In this document: one piece after another, positions 8,192 to 18,461 of the stretch
Layout: each line of letters starts with the position of its first letter
Numbering within the stretch: the stretch's first letter is position 1
Source: Sutcliffiella horikoshii
GTDB lineage: Bacteria > Bacillota > Bacilli > Bacillales > Bacillaceae_I
Assembly (NCBI RefSeq): GCF_021991925.1
Contig: NZ_RXZI01000001.1
Coordinates: 310,001 to 374,000 of the forward strand
Direction: 5' to 3'
DNA length: 64,000 nt
The notes under the pieces: generated by a model
What the model was told of the DNA's origin: nothing
The model's database searches: none
What the model saw: only the letters and a program-made list of their open reading frames with translations
Made by a program: the position numbers and the translations under genes

Positions 8192-11100
8192 ATGAAAAGG
8201 GGAAAAAAAGGGGATTGGACACGCTTTTTTCCGATGCTGCTAATTTTAATTTTATTGTCTGGTAGTGTATTGCCATATGTTGCTTCAGGAAATGATGAAA
8301 CGGCTAAGGATAGTCAAAGTCAAGATGTTGAACTGGAAAAAGAGAGGGAAATGGAATACATGGAACAAACGAATAAAGTGGAGGACTTAGAACTGGAAAG
8401 AGGGGAACTTCTGGATGTCCTTTCGGGTCTTGAATGGGACCCTCCAAGTCTACTAAAAGAAAATGAGGCAGGAGATATTACAGTTAAGGAAAAAGTTGAA
8501 CCAGCAGTCGTGGAAGAATTGAAAGAAAAGAAAACAGTGGATGTCATTGTTCGTTTGAAGGATAAGCCGGAACCTGAAAAGGCGATGATGAATGCAACAG
8601 GTAAAATGTCGCATGAAGAACGTGTAAAACTGGTGACAGATAATCTTCAAAAGCATGCAGGTGAAAATCAAAAAGCGATTACATCGGCCATTTCAGCCCT
8701 TGAAAAAAAGGGGATGGCATCAAATGTAGAGTCACTTTGGATTATTAACGGGCTAACCTTGACTGTGGACAAGGATGGCTTGGAAGAACTAAAAAGTCAA
8801 CAAGATGTTGATAGGATTACATTAGACCGGGTAATTGAAGCTCCAGAAATTATGACAGAAGGCACAAAGCCAAGACTTCCTGAATGGGGACTTGAAAAAA
8901 TAAAAGCTACAAATGTTTGGGGGGAGTATGGCCTAAAAGGGGAAGGAATAGTCATCGGTATCATGGACTCAGGTGTGGATGGTACACACGAAGCCCTCTC
9001 TCATAACTATCGTGGGAGGGATGGAAACCATCAATATTCTTGGATCGATGTTTCCGGACAGAATTACAGTACACCTCAAGATGGTTACGGACATGGTACG
9101 CATGTTGCTGGTACGGCAGTTGGTGGAGGCGATGGTGAACCTATCGGGGTTGCACCTGAGGCAGAATGGATCGCTGCAAAAATATTTACTGATGGTGGGT
9201 CCGCTACCATTTCTGGTATACATCGTGCATTCGAATGGTTTATGGCTCCAGGAGGGGATCCTTCCAAAGCCCCTCATATTGTAAACAACTCCTGGGGGAA
9301 TCCTAATACTTTTAATAAGGAGTTCTATGAAGATGTTCAGGCGTGGGTGGCGGCGGGGATTTTCCCTCTTTTCGCTGCTGGAAATGAGGGGCCAGGGGCA
9401 CAAACAGTTGGTTCACCGGGAAGTTTTCCAGAGTCTTTTACAATCGGAGCTACAGATAGAAACGATCAAGTTGCATCATTCTCAAGTCGGGGCCCAGTAT
9501 ATTGGATAGATGAAGCCGGGAATCAACAACGGCTTTTAAAGCCAAACGTGACGGCCCCCGGACATCAAGTTTATTCAGCGTGGCCAAAGGTAAGAGGCCA
9601 AGGGAAGTACAATACGATAAGCGGAACTTCCATGGCAACACCGCATGTTGCCGGAGCGATAGCTCTTTTGTTGCAAGCCAATCCAAATCTAACCATTCAG
9701 GATATTAAAGACCTGCTTGCTGATACGGCAAGGCAAGAGCAGCATATGGGCACCTTGCCTAATGACCTTTATGGGGAAGGTATCATTAACATCTACCAGG
9801 CTGTTACAGAAACTGCTTATGCAGGTCTGCTGAAAGGGACTGTCCAGACAGCAGATGGAAGCGATGTACCAATCAAAATTGAGATTCCTGCGCAAGAAAT
9901 CAGTATGGAAGTTGCGAGAGGACCATTTGAATTATCTGTAAGAGAAGGGAAACATAATGTCATTGTTGAGGCATTTGGTTATAAGCCGTTTGAAGTGGAG
10001 ATCGTCATAAAAAAAGGAGAATCGACCTCCGTTGCATGGAGCTTGGATCCCTCTGAGCGATATGAATTAAAAGGTAAAGTGGTAGATAAAGAGACACAGG
10101 CCGAAGCAGCACATGCCTATATCTCACTAAAAGGAACCCCCGTCAACGCCAGGGGGGATGCATCAGGGAACTTCAAGCTTAGCAATATACCAGAAGGAAA
10201 GTATGAACTTGTTGTCTCTGGTGAAGGCTTTAAAGGAGTTAGCAACCAAATAGAAGTTACAGGCAATCACGAACTGACGATCGAAGTGGAATCATATACG
10301 TCGACCCACTCTCGTGAATGGACCACTGCCAACAGCCGTCATGATAGAAATGCGGTGTCAGCTAATGCGATTGATAGTAATGAATTGAGCCAACAATGGG
10401 AATATTTGAATGGTACAAAAGGGCAGATTCTTTTTGCAAGTCCATCCGCCTCGCAGAAATATGTAGTATTCACCACAGACAGGGGATGGGTGACGGCATT
10501 GGATGCAAGAAGCGGAGAAGAGATCTGGAGTATAAGGCTTGGTAGCAGCAATCGATCAACTCCAACAATTGTGGATGACACTGTCTATCTTTCAGGAGGA
10601 CAGAATGGAACAATTTATGCTTTGAATCTATTAAATGGAAATATTAAATGGAGTAAATCCATTGGTCAACCGGCAATCTATGAATCTCCTCTCTATAAAG
10701 ATGGGACACTTATTGTCAGTTCAGGGCTGACAGATAATGCAAGTGTGTATGCGTTGGATGCAAGAGATGGTAAAGAATTATGGTCTTCATCGCTCGGAGG
10801 TTCTTCTTTCTTTGGCGGTGCGATAGGAGATCAGCTTGTATATATAGGCTCTTATGAAAATCGTACATTAAGAGCGTTGCAGATTACAGATGGAGCAGAA
10901 ATTTGGAGTAAGCAGATCTCACAGGAAGGCTTCGCGTCAAGACCCGTCTATCATGAGGGGACTGTTTATGTACAAACCTCCAACTTTGGCAATGGTGCAG
11001 GATCTCTCCTTGCGATAAATGGGACAACAGGTGAAATAGTGTGGCAAGTGGCAGGGGTTGGGGATTCCCAGGCTGGTTCTCCTATCATTTATGAAAATCT

Positions 11101-14100
11101 AGTAATGGTGGGGTCGTCCTCCATGCCGATCTTGCGTGCATTTAATAAAACCACTGGCGAAGAAGTATGGAGCAATCGTAGTGTGGGAACGGCGCTTCAT
11201 AATGGAGCTGTCAGTGCAAACGGTGTACTTTTATTCTCTGGAACAAGTGGGATGTTGCAGGCACTTGATGTGTATTCAGGTACAGTACTGAAAGACTTCT
11301 CCTTACCTGACTATAGTACATCCGGAAGCCTCATACTTCCTGGAAATGTTGTGGTACCGCACCGCAATGGGATTGTTAGCTTTCAGTCCCCAGGGACATT
11401 AGAAGGGACCATTTTGGATGAGAACGGAGAAGGGATTTCAGCGAAAATCTCTGTATTGGAAACCGAGGAAGATGGAGATATTTTCCATGATGGCAGTTAC
11501 AGTTTTAAGCACCAACCTGGAGAATTCACATTAAAGGTAAGTTCCTATGGAAAAAAACAAATCACAGAAAAAGTTACATTCGTTTCAGGCTACAAACAGG
11601 TTAAGAATTTTACACTATCTGAAGCTCAACCAGGCGGATTGGAACTATCCGTTAAAAATGAACGAACAGGTGAAAGTCTCAGTGGGGTGGAAGTGGTAGT
11701 GAAAGATACCCCCTTAACAAGTACTACCGATGATAACGGTTATTTGCAATTTGATGAGATATATGAAGGCAGTTATGAGGTTGAACTTAAGTTGAACGGT
11801 TTTAAAGAATGGGCGGATACAATAACAATTGAGCCAGACTCAGTACATTCGATAGAAATATATATGCAGCCATTTGATATAGCGGTATTGAATGATTGGG
11901 AAGGGGAAGTCACTTCCCTATTAAACTCAAACGGATTTCTTGCGGAAGAAAGGGACTGGGATATTGTCGATGATATAAACCGATATAAAACCATCTATCT
12001 GAATGGGGCATATGGTACAGGTGGATGGAGACCGGATGCTGTATTGTTCAATGAATTGGTGGAAAAAGCGGAAGAGCATGAAGTGAACCTGGTGTTTGCC
12101 GATTCTTGGGGTTCAGGTTACGGATCGATACGTCAGCTTACAGAGTATAATCTGGATCCAAAAGAGATTGCCCACTATAACGGAATGGGGCAAGTTCGGT
12201 TACAGGTGGATGAAGAGCACCCAATACTGGATGGGTTTAGTAAAGGCGAAAGAATCACATTGTTTACAAGAACAGGGGATTTCGCCTGGTATAACCAGCA
12301 TTCAGGGCGTCATCTTGCAAGTATCGGAAGTACTACGCAAGGAACGAAAGGAACTGGGGTATCTTATAAGGCTGTTTCGGAAAACAGCGCTCATCTGTTA
12401 CTTGCTAATCACGGGGCCTCTCCATGGATTTCTCCGCTGCAAGGTTGGCTACCAGATATGCAGGCTGTGCTTTTCAATGGTTTGCGTTATCTTCACGATG
12501 CGGAATTTGGCAAAGTGATGGGCACGGTTGTCAACCTTGATGGAAACCCTGTACAAGCAGAAGTGGGAATTGTGGAAACCAATATCTCCACAAAAACGGA
12601 AGGTGAACAAGCAGGTTTCGAATTGTTCCATGATGAAGGGGAATTTACGATTGAGGTCAGGGCAAGTGGGTTTGCCACCGAAACAAAACAAGTCGTCATT
12701 GAACATGGAAACCCCATTGATATCCAAGTTGTTCTCACATCTTCTAATGGGGATAAGGTGTCGGGTGTCATAACCGACGGAATGAGCAAACAACCGATAG
12801 CCGAAGCGGTTGTGAAAATGGTCAAAGACAACGAAGTGGTGGTAGAAAGGGAGACTTCCGCTAATGGAAGATTTGAATTTACAGGATTGGAATATGGAAC
12901 ATATACCCTTCAGGTTGAAAAGGAAGGTTTTATAAAATCAACTCAAAGAATGGAAGTCGGCAGGGTTCAAGGGGACGTAAATGTGGAACTTTTTGCGACA
13001 CCTAGGGTTGCGGTTCTAAAAGATTACAGTTTTAGCTCACGTAATTTTCAATCATTAATGGGAGATGCCGGAATACCTGTCACACCACTTACTTTTACGA
13101 ATGTAATGGAAGAAATCAAAAATTATGATGTTTTATTTATTAATGAAGCATCTAATTCGGACTTACCGTTATCACTATTCAACTCTTTAATGAAACAAGC
13201 GGACCAGGCAGGGACAAGTGTTATTTTTGGTGACAACAACGGTAGTACTGCTGCCATTGCACGGCTCGTAGCTTTGCGCGAGGATCCTGATTCTAGAAGC
13301 ACCATATCAGATACAACGAAGTCGGCAGGCTATGTGGTCATGGAAAATCACCCTCTATTCAAAGGCTCGGAGAATGGCGATTTTCTCGAAATGACCGTGC
13401 CCGCTGGTGGAAGGATTGCCACGTTTGATGGGTATTCCGGCTACACCCTTGCTTCCATAAAACACGAAGGAAATGATACCGTACACGGACCTGCGGTTGC
13501 CTTTAAGCCAAGGACATCAGGAAATATGGAGTTACTGTTAAGCGGTCATGGATTTGGTACATTCAGACATAAGGATCACTATACACCACAAGGAAAGGAT
13601 TTCTTGGTGAATGCCGTACGTTGGGCAGCCTATGAAGAATTTCAAACCATATCCGGAACGTTGATGAATGAAGATGGAGAACCAATTAAAGGGACAGTTT
13701 CGGTAGAAGGTGAAGCTTTCTCTACTGAGACAGATTCAGAAACTGGAGCATTCAGTATTGCCATGGTTGATGGAGATTATGACATCACAATAGAAGCATT
13801 CGGTTATGAATCCTTAAGGAAATCAGTAAGAGTGGATTCAAGCTCTGAGCCACTCGCACTTTCCCTCCAAGTGGATGATAGAGTAGGGACAATTAGCGGA
13901 GTGGTGGAAAATGAGGCGAATGGGAATGCGCTCGAAGGCGTTCGAGTGGACGCCATCAATGTTCCTCGAGAAGCAATAACCAACACCCAAGGCTCCTTCC
14001 ATATAAATAAGATAATGCCAGGCTCCTATCATCTTCTTTTGACGAAAGAAGGCTTTGTTAATAAAGAAGTGAGTGTGATGGTAGAGGAAAACGGTGAGGT

Positions 14101-17100
14101 GGATTTACAAATTTCCTTAAAACCTTCTCCCACAATTGGCATTATTGTTGACTCGACTTCTTCAGGTTCAATAACGATGAAACAGTATCTGGAGGAAAAG
14201 GGATATAACGTTGTGGAGATAGATTATACAGATTTAGATAGGATAGAAGGTGTGGATCTGATCATAGCAAACTCTGACTATGACAATAATAAAATTCCGA
14301 CAGCTGCTGAATTTAAAGCATTCCAGCAGGTCTTGGACAGCACAGAAACGTCAATTATATGGACGGGTCAACATGCCGGAAGAGGTGGCATCCGATTCAT
14401 GAACACCTATGATAATAATCCTGGTGTTGCAATTGGAGGAAGTCAAGTAGGGGTTCAAGGCTTGGTTTATGAGGAGCATCCAATAGTGGAAGGGGTACCT
14501 GTGAATGAAGCATTCCCTGTATCCAACGGCTCTAACTATTTTTACGCCTTTGATGAGTACGATGGAGAAACCATCGCTGAACTGACCACAGCGTCAGGGG
14601 ATAGAATAGGAGAAATGATTGGGTACAAAGGGAGAACCAATCATTCAGTGGAAGTACTACTGGCCAACTTCACATTTGGTCACCCATATCACCCAGGTCT
14701 GCCGCAATATTTTGATGAGCATCGAGAACGGATTTTCAACAACACTTTAACGTGGATCTTGGATAATCAAGAATCATTGGTAGGTGAATTGAATGGCAAG
14801 GTAGTAAATGAAAAAGACATGGAGGTCCAAGCAACTGTAACTGTCTTGGAATCAGGTAAGACTATATCCACCAATCAGCAGGGTGAGGTTTATCTTGGAT
14901 TACCTGCAGGATCTTACACAATAAATGTGGAGGCTTTTGGTCACCTTGCAAAAGAGTTTCCGATTGTAATCAAAAATGGTGAAAAGTTGGACGCAACCTT
15001 TGAAATAGTAACGGACCAATCCGGAGTAATCAAAACTACCGTGAAGGATGGACAATCAGGAGCTGTTGTGGAAGGAGCGACAGTAACAATAAATGAAACA
15101 CCTGTAATGGGAACAACAGATAAGGAGGGTATATTTGAAGCTGTTGTACCTGTTGGCTCGTACAGTGTAAGGGTGACCGCTCCAGGTTTTGCACCTGTTC
15201 TAAAGACTAATGTTGTTGTAGAAGAGGATGAGATTAACGAGCTTACCTTCCAATTAGATGGATCTGAAAAAATCGCAGTGGTTGGAACGACGCTGAATGG
15301 TGGAAGAATCATGAGCCTACTGGAACAAAGAGGCTATGATACGGAATTCCATTTGCACTCTTCCATGAACGCCCTGATCGATAATATTGGGGATTACGCA
15401 TTGATCATATTCAATGACAGGCATTCGAGTATGAGCAATGAACAGTTCCGGTCCTTTATTGAACTGGCAGATGCTAACCAAGTCAGTATGATCTTCCCTT
15501 CACAGATGAGCAATGGGACCATCAGGGAACTTTCGTCTGTCTTTAATAATCCGGAGTCAGTGAGCCAAGGCTATGTGCCTAGTGAAATTCAGGTGGCAGT
15601 AGATCATAGTCACCCGATATTTAATGGCTTTACTTCTGACATGATCACCCTTCTACAAAATGGAACGAGCAGCGTTCAATATGCGGTATATGATGGATAC
15701 AGCGGTACGACCATCGGTACCCTGCATCACCCTGAACGAGGGGTGCTAGGTAGCGGTATCGGCTATGAATATCGTACAGCGAATTCTGTACATGTCCTGT
15801 TGTCTGGTCTACATGCAGGAACGTATGGTCATCCAGATTCAAAATGGACACAGGAAGCAAAAGAACTTTACTACAATGCAGTAGATTGGGCAATCTCGGC
15901 AAGTCTTGGGGAAGTGACAGGAACGGTGCGTTCCGTTGATGGAGAAGCTATCCCTAATGCGAAAGTCGTCATTGAGTCTTTGGAAATGGAGACCACAACC
16001 AATACATCCGGACAATATAAACTCGGAGTTGGCACTGGTACGTATGAAATAAAGGCAAGTGCAAGGGGCTATATGGAACAGGTAAAAGAGTTCCAGATAT
16101 CTGAGCTAGGCGAAGAAATAATAGCAGACTTTGACCTTGAAAAAATAGAAGGTTCCTCTATTTCTATAAAAGTGACTAATCAGGAAGGAGTGGCGGTAGA
16201 AGGAGCGAAAGTAAGGTTAACATCCTCGGATTTTTCAGGTGTAGAAGACGAATTGATCACGAATGAAGAGGGAACGGCAGTCTTTGTTGATCTATTGGAT
16301 GGAGACTATAAAGTTACGGTAACTCTGGACGGCTATATGAATTCAACAGGAGAGGTTCCTCTCGAAGGAGAAAATAAAGATATTACTTTAGTGGTGTCTC
16401 CTATCGAGGTAGCAGTGTTAGGGGATTGGAACGAATCGCTAACCAACTTCTTGAATGAAGAAGGCCTGTATGCAGAAGCAAGAGATTGGACTGTAGTGGA
16501 AGATTTAGAACATTACAAGTTAGTGGTAGTTAACACATCTAAAGGTACAGATGCCCAAATGAATGCTTTGCTAGAGAGAGCAGAAGAATATGAAGTTAGT
16601 CTCGTGTTTTCAGGCTCTTGGGGAGATGGATCCATACCTCTATATTCAAAAATTTCCGGTTATCCGGTACTAGATCAACAGGGGTACAAGGAGAGTCCTG
16701 TAAGTCTGAAAATTCAAGAAGGCCATCCAATTTATAATGGTATTGAAGCGGACGAGGAAGGCTTGATCGACATACACGTTGAACAAAGTCCTTATGCCAC
16801 GTTTAAGGAATATCCTGGTGAGATGCTTGGTAACATTTATGTTAATGGTGAAGACAAGGGTACCGCCATTGCCTATGAATTCAAAGGTGAAAAACATATG
16901 CATCTATTGCTATCAAGTTTCGCTGCAACGAATATGATAGGACCTGATAAAGGGTGGACTGAAGAAGGGAAGCAAGTTTATGTCCAGGCGCTGCGCTTTG
17001 CAATGGAAGCGGAAAGACAAGAAGAGCCTGTGGACCCCCCGGGAGCGCCGGAGTGGGAAGAAAAGAGAATACAAACCGGTGATAAACCTGTATTGGTCAA

Positions 17101-17428
17101 AGGATTTGCTGAACCGTTATCAACAGTCCATTTATTCCAAGAGAAAGATGGGGAGAAAACAGAATTAATTTCTGTACATGCAACAGCAGATGGTAAATTC
17201 AGTGCAGAGTTACCATTGAAAAATGGTAGCACCTTCCTGGTCGCACAAGCAGAAAATGAAGGTGGATTGTCTGAGTGGAGTGACACGCTTCAAGTGATAG
17301 TTACTGGTAAGCCTACTGGTAAGCCTACTGGGAATCCGAGAGAGCCAAGGGTGCCAGAACAGCCTATCGGAACAAATGAAGATGGACATGAGGAAAATAA
17401 TAGTAGTGATAATGAAGAAATAAATTAA
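8192..17428 (+). CDS. Giant secreted modular subtilase (S8) with propeller and five Rossmann-like repeats
   Basis: A single frame of about 3,078 residues. In order: signal peptide (to about residue 35); acidic coiled segment; I9-type propeptide (about 110-220); subtilisin domain with Asp259 (IMDSGVD), His301 (GHGTHVAG), oxyanion Asn (AAGNEG) and Ser480 (GTSMATPHVAG); two carboxypeptidase-regulatory-like beta domains; a PQQ/beta-propeller (about 731-1067, repeated 'ALDARSGEE.WS'); then five blocks of a Rossmann-like module (about 1227-1441, 1603-1817, 1980-2195, 2359-2568, 2738-2945), separated by pairs of regulatory-like beta domains; an Ig-like domain; and a low-complexity tail. No LPxTG, SLH or LysM anchor is present, so it is probably released. 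ATG 8192 is preferred over GTG 8186 because GGGGG ends 7 bases upstream. Role: extracellular protein degradation, inferred; the module repeats are unexplained. Confidence 0.9.
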   Translation: MKRGKKGDWTRFFPMLLILILLSGSVLPYVASGNDETAKDSQSQDVELEKEREMEYMEQTNKVEDLELERGELLDVLSGLEWDPPSLLKENEAGDITVKEKVEPAVVEELKEKKTVDVIVRLKDKPEPEKAMMNATGKMSHEERVKLVTDNLQKHAGENQKAITSAISALEKKGMASNVESLWIINGLTLTVDKDGLEELKSQQDVDRITLDRVIEAPEIMTEGTKPRLPEWGLEKIKATNVWGEYGLKGEGIVIGIMDSGVDGTHEALSHNYRGRDGNHQYSWIDVSGQNYSTPQDGYGHGTHVAGTAVGGGDGEPIGVAPEAEWIAAKIFTDGGSATISGIHRAFEWFMAPGGDPSKAPHIVNNSWGNPNTFNKEFYEDVQAWVAAGIFPLFAAGNEGPGAQTVGSPGSFPESFTIGATDRNDQVASFSSRGPVYWIDEAGNQQRLLKPNVTAPGHQVYSAWPKVRGQGKYNTISGTSMATPHVAGAIALLLQANPNLTIQDIKDLLADTARQEQHMGTLPNDLYGEGIINIYQAVTETAYAGLLKGTVQTADGSDVPIKIEIPAQEISMEVARGPFELSVREGKHNVIVEAFGYKPFEVEIVIKKGESTSVAWSLDPSERYELKGKVVDKETQAEAAHAYISLKGTPVNARGDASGNFKLSNIPEGKYELVVSGEGFKGVSNQIEVTGNHELTIEVESYTSTHSREWTTANSRHDRNAVSANAIDSNELSQQWEYLNGTKGQILFASPSASQKYVVFTTDRGWVTALDARSGEEIWSIRLGSSNRSTPTIVDDTVYLSGGQNGTIYALNLLNGNIKWSKSIGQPAIYESPLYKDGTLIVSSGLTDNASVYALDARDGKELWSSSLGGSSFFGGAIGDQLVYIGSYENRTLRALQITDGAEIWSKQISQEGFASRPVYHEGTVYVQTSNFGNGAGSLLAINGTTGEIVWQVAGVGDSQAGSPIIYENLVMVGSSSMPILRAFNKTTGEEVWSNRSVGTALHNGAVSANGVLLFSGTSGMLQALDVYSGTVLKDFSLPDYSTSGSLILPGNVVVPHRNGIVSFQSPGTLEGTILDENGEGISAKISVLETEEDGDIFHDGSYSFKHQPGEFTLKVSSYGKKQITEKVTFVSGYKQVKNFTLSEAQPGGLELSVKNERTGESLSGVEVVVKDTPLTSTTDDNGYLQFDEIYEGSYEVELKLNGFKEWADTITIEPDSVHSIEIYMQPFDIAVLNDWEGEVTSLLNSNGFLAEERDWDIVDDINRYKTIYLNGAYGTGGWRPDAVLFNELVEKAEEHEVNLVFADSWGSGYGSIRQLTEYNLDPKEIAHYNGMGQVRLQVDEEHPILDGFSKGERITLFTRTGDFAWYNQHSGRHLASIGSTTQGTKGTGVSYKAVSENSAHLLLANHGASPWISPLQGWLPDMQAVLFNGLRYLHDAEFGKVMGTVVNLDGNPVQAEVGIVETNISTKTEGEQAGFELFHDEGEFTIEVRASGFATETKQVVIEHGNPIDIQVVLTSSNGDKVSGVITDGMSKQPIAEAVVKMVKDNEVVVERETSANGRFEFTGLEYGTYTLQVEKEGFIKSTQRMEVGRVQGDVNVELFATPRVAVLKDYSFSSRNFQSLMGDAGIPVTPLTFTNVMEEIKNYDVLFINEASNSDLPLSLFNSLMKQADQAGTSVIFGDNNGSTAAIARLVALREDPDSRSTISDTTKSAGYVVMENHPLFKGSENGDFLEMTVPAGGRIATFDGYSGYTLASIKHEGNDTVHGPAVAFKPRTSGNMELLLSGHGFGTFRHKDHYTPQGKDFLVNAVRWAAYEEFQTISGTLMNEDGEPIKGTVSVEGEAFSTETDSETGAFSIAMVDGDYDITIEAFGYESLRKSVRVDSSSEPLALSLQVDDRVGTISGVVENEANGNALEGVRVDAINVPREAITNTQGSFHINKIMPGSYHLLLTKEGFVNKEVSVMVEENGEVDLQISLKPSPTIGIIVDSTSSGSITMKQYLEEKGYNVVEIDYTDLDRIEGVDLIIANSDYDNNKIPTAAEFKAFQQVLDSTETSIIWTGQHAGRGGIRFMNTYDNNPGVAIGGSQVGVQGLVYEEHPIVEGVPVNEAFPVSNGSNYFYAFDEYDGETIAELTTASGDRIGEMIGYKGRTNHSVEVLLANFTFGHPYHPGLPQYFDEHRERIFNNTLTWILDNQESLVGELNGKVVNEKDMEVQATVTVLESGKTISTNQQGEVYLGLPAGSYTINVEAFGHLAKEFPIVIKNGEKLDATFEIVTDQSGVIKTTVKDGQSGAVVEGATVTINETPVMGTTDKEGIFEAVVPVGSYSVRVTAPGFAPVLKTNVVVEEDEINELTFQLDGSEKIAVVGTTLNGGRIMSLLEQRGYDTEFHLHSSMNALIDNIGDYALIIFNDRHSSMSNEQFRSFIELADANQVSMIFPSQMSNGTIRELSSVFNNPESVSQGYVPSEIQVAVDHSHPIFNGFTSDMITLLQNGTSSVQYAVYDGYSGTTIGTLHHPERGVLGSGIGYEYRTANSVHVLLSGLHAGTYGHPDSKWTQEAKELYYNAVDWAISASLGEVTGTVRSVDGEAIPNAKVVIESLEMETTTNTSGQYKLGVGTGTYEIKASARGYMEQVKEFQISELGEEIIADFDLEKIEGSSISIKVTNQEGVAVEGAKVRLTSSDFSGVEDELITNEEGTAVFVDLLDGDYKVTVTLDGYMNSTGEVPLEGENKDITLVVSPIEVAVLGDWNESLTNFLNEEGLYAEARDWTVVEDLEHYKLVVVNTSKGTDAQMNALLERAEEYEVSLVFSGSWGDGSIPLYSKISGYPVLDQQGYKESPVSLKIQEGHPIYNGIEADEEGLIDIHVEQSPYATFKEYPGEMLGNIYVNGEDKGTAIAYEFKGEKHMHLLLSSFAATNMIGPDKGWTEEGKQVYVQALRFAMEAERQEEPVDPPGAPEWEEKRIQTGDKPVLVKGFAEPLSTVHLFQEKDGEKTELISVHATADGKFSAELPLKNGSTFLVAQAENEGGLSEWSDTLQVIVTGKPTGKPTGNPREPRVPEQPIGTNEDGHEENNSSDNEEIN

Positions 17429-17439
17429 GGGTTGTTTTT

Positions 17440-17483
17440 CAGAGCCCGAGAACATCAAGTGATGTCCTCGGGTTCTGTTTTTT
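17440..17483 (+). terminator. Terminator of the giant protease gene
   Basis: CAGAgCCCGAGaACATCA pairs with TGATGTcCTCGGGtTCTG, followed by six T residues. Confidence 0.9.
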
Positions 17484-17620
17484 ACATCAAGGAATAAGTT
17501 GTGATGTTCCCCAGGATAAATGCCAGTTCTTCCAATGTACTTTCTATAGGCATTAAAGAGATCCTGTGATAAAATTTTCCATATTAATGGTTGGAAATTA
17601 TCAATCCGGGGGAGTTGCAA

Positions 17621-18148
17621 ATGAAGTATCAGCGAGCAATCATAGTTGGGGTCATTATTTTCACTATTATTGAGTTTATATTGTTCATAGTAATTAACAC
17701 CCATTTTTATAAAGGAATATTTAATTTCAGTATGGTAATACCTATATTTTTTTTACAGGTTGCTATGACTTACAATTTCCTACGCGAGAGGTTGAGGACT
17801 AAACATCCCAGAGTTTGGCTGCTCTTTTTCTTTTCTGTACCCATCATTATTTTTTTAATTGGTAAACCAACCTATACTTTTATGCAGGCGGAGCGATTGG
17901 TGCTTGATGAATATGGGGATGAAATCTCCATAATGGATAGTGGGGAAGAAAAGTTCAGAGATACTGTCCCTATTTATACAGAAGACCACAGGATATTCAT
18001 TACCGATAGAGACTATCATTTTAAAGGGGTGACTAAAACGAAGGAGCACCGTTACTTTTTGGTGAACCCACGAACAGGTGAGGTAATGGAAATGAGTCAG
18101 CCCTATTGGGAGGCCATTGAAAAACCCAATAACTTATCGTTCAAATGA
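17621..18148 (+). CDS. Membrane protein of unknown function, C-terminus rewritten by a repeat
   Basis: About 175 residues. There are three hydrophobic segments near the N-terminus (about 6-27, 37-55, 72-90), then a soluble domain of about 80 residues (VLDEYGDEISIMD... to NPRTGEVMEM). I do not recognise the family. ATG 17621 has a GGGGGAG site 8 bases upstream; an upstream in-frame ATG (17591) lacks one. The last codons (E-A-I-E-K-P-N-N-L-S-F-K) lie inside the type A element that begins at 18110. Joining the two target-site copies restores a predicted ending P-Y-W-Q-E-S-Y-stop. The protein is thus altered, not destroyed. Confidence 0.65.
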   Translation: MKYQRAIIVGVIIFTIIEFILFIVINTHFYKGIFNFSMVIPIFFLQVAMTYNFLRERLRTKHPRVWLLFFFSVPIIIFLIGKPTYTFMQAERLVLDEYGDEISIMDSGEEKFRDTVPIYTEDHRIFITDRDYHFKGVTKTKEHRYFLVNPRTGEVMEMSQPYWEAIEKPNNLSFK

Positions 18149-18339
18149 TTTCTAGCTGTTAATTGGAGCAATAGGCGCAGACTCCTGCGGGGGGATAGCG
18201 ACAATCTTGAGACCCCGCAGGGCGCAGCTCGAGGAGGCTCAAGGTCGCCCCGCGGAAAGCGAAGCCATTTGCGAAGATTAACAGCGGTGTTAACCAGATT
18301 ATTAACATTCATTACTTTTTCAGTGGCCTTCCCTATTGG
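18101..18339. mobile_element. MITE-like type A element with 9-bp target duplication
   Basis: The element (18110-18330, 221 bp) has terminal inverted repeats AGGCCAtTGAAAAA and TTTTTCAGTGGCCT, one mismatch apart, and a GC-rich imperfectly palindromic core without coding capacity. It is flanked by identical CCCTATTGG copies at 18101-18109 and 18331-18339. A second copy lies at 46528-46749. A full-length relative encoding a transposase is not in the window. Confidence 0.8.
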
Positions 18340-18378
18340 CAGGAGAGTTACTAATTTCACCTCATAAAGCTTCTTCCA

Positions 18379-18407
18379 TTGACACCGGCCCCCAAACGTC
18401 ATAAAAT
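18379..18407 (+). promoter_or_regulatory. Sigma-A promoter of the MFS efflux gene
   Basis: TTGACA (18379-18384), a 17-base spacer and TAAAAT (18402-18407) make a strong vegetative promoter 55 bases before the MFS start. Confidence 0.75.
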
Positions 18408-18425
18408 ACTAAAGTTGATTTAGTA
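18407..18425. promoter_or_regulatory. Operator-like palindrome at the MFS promoter
   Basis: TACTAAA-GTTGA-TTTAGTA is a perfect 7-5-7 inverted repeat starting at the last base of the -10 box and covering the expected transcription start, a position suited to repression. No regulator gene is adjacent. Confidence 0.6.
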
Positions 18426-18461
18426 AGAGGCACGAAATAAATAACAGGAAGAAGTGACATA

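Noticed and set aside
8192-17428. Cell-wall anchored protease
   Set aside because: No LPxTG, SLH, LysM or other wall-binding repeat is present in the C-terminal 150 residues.
18103-18402. 99-residue minus-strand frame
   Set aside because: Covers the type A element; not a gene.
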